A stretch of 64,000 nucleotides of DNA from Dactylonectria macrodidyma (lineage: Eukaryota; Ascomycota; Sordariomycetes; Hypocreales; Nectriaceae): assembly GCA_020744425.1 (NCBI GenBank), contig JAGMUV010000036.1, positions 485,211-549,210 of the forward strand. The letters run 5' to 3'. The position numbers and the translations under genes were made by a program. A model generated the notes under the pieces. The model did not search any database. It saw only the letters and a program-made list of their open reading frames with translations, and was not told where the DNA came from. Positions 22,049 through 33,200 of the stretch are shown piece after piece; position 1 is the first letter of the stretch; each line of letters starts with the position of its first letter.

Positions 22049-23437
22049 CTAGGGAAACTTCTTAGTGAAGTAGACGTGCTTTTTACCCTCGAGCCTATAA
22101 CCGCCCTCGACCCTGGTCCATTTCTCCTTGGATGTATTCTTCTTCTGCTTCTTCGCATCCAGAAAGTAGAGCCCCTTGCCGCCTTTCGACTCATGGATCT
22201 TGACCTCCATGAACTTCTTTTTTGGACGAGAGGAGCCCTCCTCTTTTTCTTCTGCTTCCTCATCTTCCTCGTCGTCATCCTCTTCTTCCTCGTTGCCACC
22301 TTCGCTAGGGTCTCCTGGGAGGTAGGCTGTGTCAAAGGTGTCACCTGCCTGGCTGTGGAAGGGCACGTCCTCCTCACCCTCGTCGGCCGAGTCTACCAAG
22401 GGAATCTCTTCGCGCCCGTCACCGGCTCCACCCCACCCGCTGGGCCCGGCGGCAGCTTCCCAGTGTTCCGCTTGTCCGAGGTCGGGCTCCTGAGCCTGGT
22501 CCCCCTTGGACAGTTTGGACTTCTTGGCGCCCGACGAGTTGTGGACGTAGCCCTTCTCGCCGCGGCGCCAACTATCCAGGTCCGGGTACGAGTAGTCAAG
22601 GAAATTGTCGCCGTTGGTGGCCATCATGGCCAGGAACCAGAGGGTCAGCTTGACGGTGAGCCGATTCGACCCGTGTGCGCCCCAGGGGACGGTGACGTAC
22701 TCCGGGTCTTCGTATTCCCAGTGCAGCGGGTTAGTGTCCTGGTATCCCGAGTCGTCTCCTCCCATCGAAGTGTCGGATGGATACCTGACGTGGCCGGCGG
22801 TCGCCCGCTGGGCGCGCCCTGTGACTAGACCCTCAGCAATACGCCTGCGAGTGAGCCTGAGGGCGACTAGGCATCCGTCCGAGATGATGAAGCCGTATCG
22901 GGAGTCGTGGTAGGCCATGTAGGTGACGACCTGGGAGACAACCTTCTGCCACTCAACGAAGCTGGCTCTGCTTTCCCCATTCATTGTAGGCCACCATTTC
23001 TTGCTGAGCTTGGTGTCTCCGGGGAGGACGTTGAGGAAGCATGCGTCTTGGTCCACGCGAAGAGGCGAAACTACAGACCAGTCTGGCTTTAAGTATGTCG
23101 CACACCGACTTCCTCGACCAAAGTGTGAATCTCCATCCCGCCCGTTCAGGCAGTAGTTCACAATGGGAATTTCAAACCTGCGCAAGAGGTCCTCCAGGGT
23201 CTCCTCGTTGAAGATGCGCAGGTCTTGCCGTAGCGGCTCATGCTTTGCTGAACCCCGATACTCCCTGTCGAGGTCCCGTCGGAAGATTTCTGTCAGAGTG
23301 GCATAGTCGAAGCCGTGCCACTGCCGCCAGGCCTGGGGCGCGATGTCCGTGTCAACGGTCGTGTTTCCCCCTGTGGGGACGAGACTGCTATCGACATTGA
23401 CATTCGGCCTCGTGAGCACGTGGAGGAGAGAAGGCAT
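22049..23437 (-). CDS. PD-(D/E)XK nuclease-like protein with acidic tail
   Basis: Single-exon 462-aa protein. Residues 117-173 carry the three landmarks of the PD-(D/E)XK fold in RecB-like form: LKPDW with PD at 118-119, LPGDTK with the DXK triad part at 141-143, and QVVTY at 169-173 (QxxxY). These are followed by RYGFIISDGCLVALRL, the strand-helix end typical of this fungal family. The N-terminal 90 residues are helical. From about residue 340 the protein is low-complexity, with an acidic Glu/Asp run near residues 385-405 and then a Lys-rich end. The family is abundant in fungal accessory regions. Whether it cuts DNA, and for what purpose, is unknown. It is head to head with the FTA2-like kinase gene, 727 bp away. 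All key residues are present. Confidence 0.75.
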   Translation of the reverse strand: MPSLLHVLTRPNVNVDSSLVPTGGNTTVDTDIAPQAWRQWHGFDYATLTEIFRRDLDREYRGSAKHEPLRQDLRIFNEETLEDLLRRFEIPIVNYCLNGRDGDSHFGRGSRCATYLKPDWSVVSPLRVDQDACFLNVLPGDTKLSKKWWPTMNGESRASFVEWQKVVSQVVTYMAYHDSRYGFIISDGCLVALRLTRRRIAEGLVTGRAQRATAGHVRYPSDTSMGGDDSGYQDTNPLHWEYEDPEYVTVPWGAHGSNRLTVKLTLWFLAMMATNGDNFLDYSYPDLDSWRRGEKGYVHNSSGAKKSKLSKGDQAQEPDLGQAEHWEAAAGPSGWGGAGDGREEIPLVDSADEGEEDVPFHSQAGDTFDTAYLPGDPSEGGNEEEEDDDEEDEEAEEKEEGSSRPKKKFMEVKIHESKGGKGLYFLDAKKQKKNTSKEKWTRVEGGYRLEGKKHVYFTKKFP

Positions 23438-24164
23438 CTTTTAAGTCTCGGTGGTGAGAAGCAAGCTGAAGAGTAGGCAATAAGACAATGTGTTTCTCGG
23501 TCGCTTGGGGATCTCTCCAAGACGAGCTCGTCATGGAGAGGAAATGAGTCGGTTTATATCTTCCACTCTCCTCTCCTACACTGGGCAGCATCTTTGCGAT
23601 CTTCCGCGGAAGAGGCCGCAGGAGACTCCAAGTTGGGACGGGCATAGGAATTGTCAGGGTGAATTCTAGGTTCGACGTTCCCCCTTCTCCCTTTTGAGGG
23701 ACGATGGGACAACCCGGATGGGAGCATCATGGAAGAGAGGTGATCGAGTTCAAAGTTGGAACAGCCTCGCTTGTTGGAGGTCTCGATGGTGGCCAAAGGA
23801 GAGTTAGTGGGCTAATTAATCGCTCGAGCCCGACACTCCCAGTTCGAACATTCTGCATATCCACCCCCTGCTGTCGAACTTTTGGACTATGCGGGCCACC
23901 TGCTTCGAGACTTGGCTGGGGATGGACGGAAGATTTTTCCATCTCTTCCTAAACAATGCATAGGGGTACGTATCTCTGCACAAGTAGTGAAGGGCGTGGC
24001 GGCGACAGGGCCACCCCCCTAGCCCCACGCATGATTGGACTTGCTTCCCCACCAATCCAGGACCCATAGAAGTTTGCTAGTCCATAGGTACATAAGACGA
24101 ATCCCCGCCAGCACTCCACGCCGGGACCTAGAAGCTCTCTAACAACCACCTCTCCTTAATCACC
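23438..24164. promoter_or_regulatory. Divergent intergenic region
   Basis: 727 bp between the start codons of the nuclease-like and the kinase-like genes, so both promoters must lie here. Short frames inside have no family match. Individual promoter elements could not be assigned. Confidence 0.4.
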
Positions 24165-25105
24165 ATGAGTAGCGCATTGAGACTTCGTCAAGAAGCACAA
24201 CGCATGGGCCCGAAGGCCGATCCCGTCTGGCAGAAAGCGATGCAGGTGCCATTCCTCGATGAAAAACCGATGAGCGGTCCCCCACGCTGTACGGCGCAAG
24301 ACTTCGACCTGCCGCACCTCCGACGCTGTATCTTTGACCCGAACACGATGACCTGGGAGGACAAGCTCGGCGGCGGACTCGACGGGTATGTCTGGAAGGT
24401 CTGGTTCGGGGAGAGGGGCCCCTTTGCTTTGAAGGTGGTGAGTGCTGCCACGAAACAGTAAGGAGATTTCTCAGGCTGACTCCCTTCTCTTAGTTCTGGG
24501 ACGCGGACCCTCCCGACTTCCATCACTACTACGCCCCCCAGCGGGAGTGCCAGAACGCTGCCATCCTCCAGATGATGGAGGCGTCTATCGCGCAGGCCGC
24601 CGTTGAGTCAACGCCGATCCGGGTCCATGCGAATCCTCGGACCCAGAACGAGGCGCTGAACAACCTCTACGCCTTCTCCGACGAGGGCCGTCAGGCGCAG
24701 TCTTACCCGGGGAGCTCCAAGACTGTGCCGATTGTGTCGATGCCACGCACCAGGGAGTGTTTCGGCTGGCTGAGGCTCAGCGGCGACATGTTCTGCCGCC
24801 TCCCTTTGGACTTGAAGGCGCCGTCTTTCAAGATGTCTAAGATCCAGAGGTCGATGTCGTCCGACAGGAACTACATCGCCCTCGTTTACGAGTACGTCGA
24901 GGAGGGCAAGAACAACAAGGCTGTCGTAGAGGACGTAGACCGCTTCTTCTGGCTCGCAGGTTTCGGCCACACTATGTCGCCGTCCGCTAAGAACTGGAAG
25001 AGCGGAGTGCTGGTTGATCTCGCAGACATTGTTCACGTTGGCGGCTATGGGTGGAAGGAGCAGCTCTACAAACCGAGGACGGCAGACTTGATTTTGATAA
25101 AATGA
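24165..25105 (+). CDS. FTA2-like / fungal kinase-like protein, two exons
   Basis: Exons 24165-24437 and 24494-25105, intron 56 nt (GTGAGT...TTAG, phase 0), giving 294 aa. Residues 66-75 form a glycine-rich loop (KLGGGLDGYVWKV) and Lys90 in FALKV corresponds to the ATP-binding lysine. Farther on, YIALVYEYVEEG resembles the hinge. The usual HRD catalytic loop and DFG motif are not visible, so it is probably a pseudokinase or very divergent. The overall layout (LPHLRRCIFDPNTMTWEDKL at the N-terminus, GGYGWKEQLYKPRTADL at the C-terminus) fits the fungal proteins annotated as FTA2-like. The name comes from a kinetochore subunit, but a kinetochore role for this accessory copy is not implied. It is divergent from the nuclease-like gene. 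Confidence 0.75.
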
Positions 25106-25670
25106 TGCTACTACAATATCATCTCAAATTTTCCCTTCTAAACCTTTAGCGTTCCCATGGCAGGGCAATAACCATAACCCCAATAAGGACAGACATTTGC
25201 CTGGCTATGGACATTCCAGTTGGTACACACCGCTGGGAGAGTTCCGTGCCCTTAAACTCCGGACAGTCTGCCTAAATGGCCCCTGTCATCGAACTTGGGT
25301 TGTATAGGGTTGTGCCAGGACCACCCACCCGTCTCCCAAATTGGAATAGCTATGGAGATGGCGAGGCAACAGCTTGCATGGACCAAGTCCAAGCCTACGC
25401 CTCCTCTCGCTCCTTCCCGCTTGTGCCCATTGTGTGCGAGGAATAGTGGAGAGGTGGGGTCACGTTTGGTGTATATCTACCCCCGGCCGCCCAACTTAGA
25501 AGTCAGACAGTAGTAATAGTCCTGTCATCGAAGTTGGATCAGGCCGTTCTCACGCTCTGACGGCCCCCTATCACCCGCGGCGACGTGACGACCTCTCACG
25601 ACGCTGCAACGCTGACAAAAAGAATTCCCGGCCTCCTCTCGTCCTCTAGGCCCCAGCCCGTCATCGCACC
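25106..25670. other. Intergenic
   Basis: No gene recognised. Short frames only. Contains the terminator side of the kinase-like gene and the promoter side of the next gene. Confidence 0.5.
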
Positions 25671-26881
25671 ATGGCTACCGCTGTGGGCATCCTGTATGAC
25701 ATGGGGTCCATTGTCGCCAGCATGGAAGCCATCACGCCGAGGCTGCAGGATCCCAAACTTCGCCCCTCCGGTGAGGAGGTCACACAACTTCACGAGCTGG
25801 CGGCCAGCGTACTCCAACATGCACAATATCTTCACGAGAAGTTCACCGTTTGTGCCTCAGGATGGACACCGGAGATTTTTCAAAAATCCGACAAGCACAT
25901 GTCGCGGGCGCAGTTGGCTATCCGAACTGCGGCGCAGGGTAAGATAAAGCGGTCGATCCTCAGGAGAAACCTGGTGGCCATCTACCAAGGACACTCAGCC
26001 TCGGCCGTCGATTCACCCTCGGTCAAGGCGAGGAAGGCAAGGAAGGCGCAAAAGGGCCGGACACTCCGCGAGTTGGACGCGGGCGCCATCCTGGCGTGGG
26101 CCGTGTCCTGGCCGCCCAGTATGTGGGAGGAGATGGACCAACTTGTCTTCAATGATGTCACCAAGCAGATGAAAGAGGCGGCTGCCGGCGGCGAGCCTGT
26201 CGCAGAGATAGCGTTGAATGTGCGGGACACCATCCGTGACTTAGGAAAGGAGAAGCCCTTCTGCGACATTGCGTCATATGGCCATTTCGCTGATGGTGAG
26301 CCGCCATGCCGATCCATGCGGCGATAGAAAAGGTTGCTAAGCTGTACAGAGGTCGAGAAGCTCGTGCGCAACCAGCGCAACCAGCATCCGTCCAAGAGGC
26401 GAAGGCTTGACGAGAATGGAGATGTCGAGGATCCATCGCCGCCTCCGGAACCGCACGGTGGAGAAAGCCACGTGCCCACGAGCCAAAACACCGTGGTCGC
26501 TCCGGGCCTGTCCTCCGGGGCCGCATCTCCCGAGGAAGCGCTGCAAGTGAACAGAGCTCCCGATTGTAGGTTGATTGACTTCCAGCCCAGCTCAGAGTAT
26601 CCAGAAACCGGTCGAACTGCTAACGAAAAGTGTATCAAGCGTCCCTAGTGCAGCTGCGTTATGATGTGCCAGATGAGAGGCTGATGGATTTGCTGCGGCT
26701 TCGCTCTGCTGGGGGTGGCGATGTGTTCCCGCCCATCGCGTTGGGTGTCCCTATTGACGAGCTTCAGGGGTTTGTCTTCTTCAGCGTGTCGCGAGTAGCT
26801 GCGCTTCAATATGCATTTGAAACCGGGTTGGAAGCATCGTGGCCTGATCCTGGGGTTTTGCGTGCTATCGTTCCGCGATAA
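25671..26881 (+). CDS. Unrecognised accessory protein, three exons
   Basis: Exons 25671-26295, 26350-26565 and 26649-26881; introns 54 nt (GTGAGC...ACAG) and 83 nt (GTAGGT...CTAG with a TGCTAAC branch site). Both junctions are phase 1 and the spliced frame gives 357 aa. The N-terminal 100 residues are helical, then comes a basic stretch (SPSVKARKARKAQKGR), a helix with LAWAVSWPPSMWEEMD, a disordered hydrophilic middle (KRRRLDENGDVEDPS...) and a C-terminal domain LRYDVPDERLMDLLRL...FVFFSVSRVAALQYAF. I do not recognise a family. The fine frame closure over two introns supports a real gene. It overlaps the 3' end of the next gene by 17 bp. Confidence 0.7.
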
Positions 26882-27330
26882 ATTTGATTTCGATGACCAT
26901 GGCTTCAAAGCGGCACTCGGCGGGTATGAGCCCAACAAACGTGCCTCCGCCTCTCTTCTCTTCCCATACGGGGCCTTTCTTGTCCTTCCTGATATCGTCT
27001 TGGTTGGCCGTTTCTCCTCTTAACACTCGTATGCACCCGAACTGTGGCTTTCCCTTGAGAGGTCTGAAGACGATGATGCGGTCGGTCGGGTGGGACTCAT
27101 AGACGCGACCCAGGACGGGTTCGAAGCCATTGACGTCGCTGTGCGGGATCGAGAAGCTTCCACCGAACTTGGGGAGATGCTGCGTCAGCAAGCCAGAAGG
27201 GGAGAGGGGGGTCATTGCAAGCAGGGGAGCAAACTTCTTTCGTGACGAACTCGAACAGCTTTTTGTTGTCGTCTTCCACACCGTCAGGGAGCGATAGGGA
27301 ACGCGGCGTCTCCATGCTGCCACACTGCAT
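26865..27330 (-). CDS. Unrecognised small protein, two exons
   Basis: Exons 27330-27235 and 27179-26865; intron 55 nt (donor GTTTGC, acceptor GCTGACGCAG, phase 0), giving 136 aa. Without the intron two frames overlap and neither is convincing alone; the splice joins KKLFEFVTKE to HLPKFGGSFSIPHSDVNGF. Later blocks are RVYESHPTDRIIVFRPLKGK, FGCIRVLRGE and FVGLIPAECRFEAMVIEIKF, which look like strands of a small beta-rich domain. The start may be Met6. Family not recognised. Its stop lies inside the last exon of the gene on the other strand (17-bp tail-to-tail overlap). Confidence 0.55.
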
Positions 27331-27931
27331 CCTTTATCGAGCAGAAACAGCTACAAAAGGAAAAGTGATGAGGGCGCTCGGAAGGACAAGCGGTGACGGA
27401 AAGAAGATGCAGGAGTGCGGAACCATAGATGGGTTTAGGGTGTCAGAGTTCGGTTGTGTTTTGGAGGGCTCGGCCAATAAGACGACGTTTAGGACGCACA
27501 CTGCCCCTGTCGATTTCCACGCTATCTGTTGGGTCTGGATAATTCCAAGCTGTAATAATAAGCGGGGTACCTTAAACTTTTGCCCAAAATGGCGCAGCTG
27601 GTGAATCTAACACTATTCCTGTGCCTGAGGAACGTAGAGACGAAGGTTCTTCCTTCCGCGCTTTGCCTTGAGGAACGAAAGGCTTCTTTTTCCCCGCCCT
27701 CTCTCCCTCACCAGCCTTAATTCATTAGCCACGATTATTAATCCCCATGCCACACATTATAGACGCCTCATTTGTATATTGCATGCGCCTCTTTTCAAGC
27801 CTCTGTAAATTTTTTTGGCCTTTTTTTACACGTTTTATAGTCTCCAAACAACCATAGTTAACGGGATTTTGTCGGCATGTTGGCCGTTGACCTGATTAAG
27901 TGGGTCCTCGGCAAAAATACGGCTAGGTCAC
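27331..27931. other. Intergenic; possible Helitron left flank
   Basis: No gene. Holds the dispersed motif at 27625-27685 shared with 11705-11757, then T-rich sequence. If the gene at 27932-29390 is part of the Helitron, the element's 5' TC end should lie in or near this stretch. I could not identify it. Confidence 0.4.
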
Positions 27932-29390
27932 CTACTTCCGCGCTTTGGCGCGCTTCCTCGGCATCGCATCCGTGCTGGAAGCGACGCCATGCTTTAATCC
28001 ATTTCTCTCCTGAGCCGCTTCCATTTCTTCCGATCCTATTATTCCGGTCAGCCATGCCGCCTGATGTGCTCTCGTATATATGTACTGACCATTTAGCCCT
28101 TGTTGCCGTTCGGCTCGGGTCCCTGCCCTATTAGGACTGCCCAGTTTCGGAGGAGAGGGAAGCTGTGTGGCCGTTTCTGAAGACTCGTTCTCCACTGCCA
28201 TCTCCTTCCCGCTTCCTTTCCCATCTCTCGAGGTGCCCACTAAAGACGGCGGCTCTGTGGAACGTTTTGCAGGCGAGCCGACTGGGCTGTTGGTAAATGG
28301 GTTTCGGCCTTTACCATGCTCGGTTGCTCCTGCTTTCCGCGGGGAAACGCCAATCCCGGAGCTGCCGCCGGCGTCGAACGACGCCTTCGATGTGAATCCA
28401 AACTCATCCACGAGCACCACCAGTATATCTTGCCCGGGTTGGAGTTCGTCCTCCAGTAGTGTGGCGTTTAACACACCAACAATGCTCCCCCTCCCGTATA
28501 TCCATTTCCTAGAGGTAAAGCCGCCCTCGGCCGAGTTCTTCATCCACTCGATCCGGCTTCTCCAAGGCTGCTGATCGTGTGGCATGTACGCCAGTATGTG
28601 GAAGGTCTGCCCGCCTTTGAATGGCGTGTCACCGTCGCGGGGTGGAGTGAGATATGTACGACACTGGACAAATCCACAGCACTTGCGCTGGTGGTTTGTC
28701 AACGTCTCGGCTTTGAACCGGAACGTGGTCGTGTCAATCGGCCCATGAAAGCTGGTTCGTGGCGCAATACTCGGGAAGCAGCTCTCCACCTCCACAAGCC
28801 TGAGGGACCGAGTTGCAATGCTGGAAGGCTGGTTAGTCGCTGTTCGATCTGTGGGGACGAGTGTGTAGCAGCTGCGTGTGCAGTACAGCCAGCCACGGGT
28901 AGCGCTTCGCTTTCTACAGGAAGCTGTTTAGAGATAAAGGCTCGACTGGCACGTACGGTTGAATGCACAAGTAGCCCCGTACCTGCGCAAGTTTTCCATA
29001 CAAATCTTCCCACGTTCCAACGGCTGACTCCTCTCCGTCCACGATCTTCCGGCGGAAGTGCAGCTGGTAAGGGTGCAGCTGGACGTCGAAAAAGAACCAT
29101 TGGCCTTCCCACTCGTCCATCTGAGGGAAAGGAAACACGTGCATGGACAACGGCACATCGATGCCGTCGAGGCTGTTGAGAACCTCTCTGTGCTCTCCAG
29201 CTTCTTCGTCGAAGAAGGCTGGCCTAGCAAACTGAAGACGAACTGCTCCGACCAAGTTATGGCCTCGGATAAGTTGTCGATCGCCATACGTAGCCATTTC
29301 CAGTCCCTCCAGACTAGAAAAGAACTGTACACCAAGAGGGTTTAGGGAAGGCTGTCCTGAGCCTTGGCCTGATATAGACGAACGTGCCAT
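27932..29390 (-). CDS. Helitron-associated partner protein A (unknown function), three exons
   Basis: Exons 29390-28957, 28871-28090 and 28035-27932; introns 85 nt (CC|GTACGT...CGCAG, phase 2) and 54 nt (GTCAGT...AATAG, phase 1), giving 439 aa. Blocks: WEGQWFFFDVQLHPYQLHF (about 105-125), GPIDTTTFRF, GGQTFHILAYMPHDQQPW, and KWIYGRGSIVGVLNATLL followed by ILVVLVDEFGF, then a Ser/Pro/Gly-rich tail and a basic end (PRKRAKARK), a possible nuclear signal. The same blocks in the same order occur in the gene at 61033-62495, with the same two intron phases. The second intron is a multiple of three, so intron retention would also keep the frame. No family recognised. It is divergent from the Helitron Rep-helicase gene with 815 bp between starts. 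A single-strand-binding (OB-fold) role, as for RPA-like proteins of plant Helitrons, is only a guess. Confidence 0.8.
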
Positions 29391-30205
29391 GGGGATGGTG
29401 ACCGATTGGTGACCTTGTCAGACCGTCTCTTAGTCGAATATAATAAGAGAAGAGGGAATTTCAACAAAGAAGGAGATTTGCGACCGAGGCTTCTCCTCTG
29501 CGGTGCTTATATAGGCTGCCGTCTACCTTCCCAGGCAGCCCTTGATACTAATCCTCGGGTGATTGGGGGTCTGTCACATCTCGGGATATCGGATTTCTAT
29601 GCTTAAGCTTTCCTTCTGTCATCATAGGCGTGCATAGCCACTTGCCTCGTCACCGGCCTCGTCATCAGCTTCATCACAAGGCTAGCTTTTCCTCTGATCA
29701 GGTGAATAGCTAGACAAAGTTAAATAGTCCGTAGCATCCGGACTGTCTCGGCTGTCCGAGGCCATCCGAGGTCATCATCAGTCTCTTCGTCTATAAGACT
29801 GACCCAAAGACCATCTTTAGATAGGAATAGCAACAGCTTCTCACACACATGATCACTTCCATCTGCTAGATGCAACAGGATCCATGTCGGAGCTTTCGCC
29901 GCTTGTAACAACACCGGAAGCCTAGACAATTGTCTACTATAAGCCTATAACCGCTAGGACATGGGCTTCGATCTTTTGAATCAGAACTGCGTTTCACAGA
30001 TCGTCGCAGATGAAGAGCTGGAGTCTCGCCAGGTATGGCGAGACACTACATCGTCAGTTCAGTCTCTTACCACCGTCTCGCATTCGTTTGATTCAATAGC
30101 GACACTGGACGCCAGTTCTTCACAGCTCTCTTATACCTACTTGCTGTGACACCTTGTAGAACCACTATCTCCTTTCCCTGTTCCTACGCCCGGGTTTTTA
30201 TCACA
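29391..30205. promoter_or_regulatory. Divergent region between partner gene and Helitron Rep-helicase
   Basis: 815 bp separate the two divergent start codons. A minus-strand 69-codon frame at 29720-29929 and a plus-strand 62-codon frame at 29961-30149 have no convincing match. Both promoters are expected here. Confidence 0.45.
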
Positions 30206-33200
30206 ATGGCTCGAGAAGAGAAGGTCGTGGTTCCGATGGCCGAGATCCGTCGTACCATAGAGCATCTCGATCGCCGGCGCGCTCCAAACGCAGTCCAGAG
30301 ACGACCCTGTACGTCTCCTCCACCAGCCGTTCCGCCAAATGACTCTATAGAGCCCACTGAGATTATCATGCGCCGTGCTAGGACGGCCAGAGTTCCTATG
30401 GATGAGGTCTGTCGTACGATAGAAGATCTCGACCGTCAACACGCTCGAACCCGATCGCAGCGAGACCAAGGTGAGTCTCGCCCCGTTAGCCAGTCCCGTA
30501 GACAAATCTACCCTCTCCGCTGATACCGTCATGCTCTATCTCAGAGAGGGTCATAGTCCCGATGGATGAGATACGCCGCACCATAGAAGACCTAGATCGT
30601 CGGCACGCTGGAAACAGAGCGCAAAGAAGGCGAGAGCCGTCTCCACCGCCAGCCATTCCCCCGAGTAGGTCTACGACAATTTCCACTGACATTAACGTTC
30701 TCCACGGGAAGAAGATCAAGGTCCCGATGGATGATATTCGTCGCACAATGGACGATCTCGATCGTCGACGCGCTGCCAACACAGCACGAAGAAGACGACT
30801 TCGGTCTCGGACGCCGGTCATTCCGGCACCCGTCACTACGACACCCTCTGATAGCAGCATGCCACGTATAAGCAAGGTCAGGGTCCCACTGGATGAGATC
30901 CGCCGTACGATGGAAGTCATGGATCGCCAACGTGCTGATGCGCAAGTGCGTCAAAAACAGGAATTGCCTCCAAAGATCTTCCTCGGCTCCCGGACCGATC
31001 AGACTGCCCCGAGACCCGGAAGGGACGTGGCCCAAGTCTCAACTCACCAAGTCTTCGGTGCATTGCATGATCTGAACCGACAACATTCCGAAGGGCCGGG
31101 CGGCATAATACCAGAAACGGCCCCACCAACTGTGGCTGCGGAACGGCACGAGCCGCTCAGGGTCCCCCTTCACGAGATTCGCAGCACGGCGACAGACTGG
31201 GACCGCCAACGATGGCTAGACCGACAGCGACAAAGATCCGAAGCGGCTCAACGACGAGCCTCGGGACGACCCGCACAACGAGCGAGGCAACAAAGTGAGG
31301 ATAGATCTACATCCGAAAGTGCTGCCGACCCGGAGCCACCTGCGAGAACACCTGCGGTACGGAGAGCGAGGATGCCTGGGCAGCCTGCGGCTCCGATGGT
31401 GGACGTGGATCCGCTTCCCCAACCCTTAATCGTCCCGCCTCCTAAGAAAAAGCGTCGGCTCACGCGTGAAACCATCCAGCTCCAACGAGCATCCATACAC
31501 GCTTTCCTCGAGCAGCTTGATGCTTGTTTTGACCAAAAAGAGGAAGCTTCGCGCACACGATCCTGGTGCAAGGAGATCCCTCTCCCTCTCCAGATAGAAA
31601 CTCCGATGTCGTTTTACCGAGCCTTCACAGACGACAGGACGATGCCCACCTCGCATTGCACATTCTGCTATGGGATGGTTCCCGCCTGCAAACTCGATAC
31701 CATCCACTGGAAGGCGCACCGGATACCATCACTGCTACATGCTACAAGGACAATTCAGCACTGCTACAGGTGCCTCCCATCACAAGGAAAATCAGATGTC
31801 CCTGTTTGCTCCGAATGCCACGCCTCTTTCGTAAAGGGGAAATTGCCGAAGGCCTGCTCGGTGAATAACATGGACATCGGATGCGAGCACCAGTACCCCG
31901 AGGAGCTGAATGATCTCACCCCAGTGGAAGAAAAGTTAATCGCTCTCCAAAGCGCGTTCGGTTACATCACAAAGTTCACAGTCGATAGGAAGACACGATC
32001 GGGCATCAGCTACCGGAAGCATATCAAAGGCCACATTGTTGTGTTTCCGAACAGGGTGGAGGACCTAGTTGCGGCGGTTCTCCCTCACCCGCTCCTGCGG
32101 ACTATCGAGAACATCCACGTCTCTTGGAGCGGCGCTAGCAAACCCGAGCCGTCAGATGTTGGATATCTTCTTCGAGTCCGTAAGGCTCGTATCAGTGCTG
32201 CCCTGTCATGGCTCCAACGAAACAACCCGCTCTACAAGCACATCACCATCGACCATGACGAGATGGCCAGCTGGCGCTACGCGGAGGGGTCCAGCGTTCC
32301 TACTGTCATTATGGAGAGCATGCAGAGGGAAGAACCATCAGCTATGGAAAAGACGGCGACGGACCATATAGTCCCAGACACAGACCGAGGCTTAGAGGAC
32401 GGCGGATTCACCAGCATCGAGGACCTCGTCGCCTCACTAACCAGCGACTCCATCGACCAACCACGCCCCTCGGGAGAACCCACCGCGGCCCCTAGACGGA
32501 GACAACCTGCGGAGCCATCGGCTCACGTCCTCGCCGATGCACATGCCGATCGTGCGGCGGATACCGTCTACGAGAACGTATCATCCGCCATGTTCCCCAT
32601 TGGCGGGCCGGCTGCTTTCGAAGATGCTGACAAGTTGTCGTTCCTGGTTGACGCGATGCAGAGGGCGGAGGACCAAGATCCAAAGCAAACCGAAAAACAC
32701 CGGATTGACGTGCAAACCGCAGGAGACCAGCCATTTATCAGGGTCGAACACGGCGCGGAGTTTGCGGACAACCTACACACAGATTTCTTCCCACGGACCT
32801 TCCCGACACTCTTCCCGTGGGGCAGAGGCGGCCCAAAGGCACAGCCTAAACAAAACATCGACCCTGCTGAGCCCACCCACAACCACTCACTCAGCTACTG
32901 GGCCAGATATGTACTACAACGACACGGCGGCCGATTTGCGACCCACCCAGTCTTTTGTTTCTTGATTTTTAACACCTTGCTCAGATCGTCCAACCGTCGA
33001 ATCAGCATGCTTCGCATGTCGAGGCGCTCATTCGAGAAAGTGGAAGAGGTCTGCGCAAGTTTGACAGAAGACCGACTAAAGCGAGCCATGGAGGACATGC
33101 GCCAAACAGGATCCACTACAGACCAAGATATCATGATGCTGCTCCGTGAGCTATTCGTCTTTGGCCACGCCCAGCCGCTCTCAAACGAAAGCCGGCTTCT

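Noticed and set aside
21868..22913. Frames overlapping the nuclease-like gene, including a 250-codon plus-strand frame
   Set aside because: They shadow the acidic and basic low-complexity codons of the 22049-23437 gene. Only that frame shows PD-(D/E)XK motifs.
29720..29929. Short minus-strand frame with a faint ankyrin-like look (LLHLADGSDHVCEKLL)
   Set aside because: Too short, no repeat partner and no continuation in any frame.
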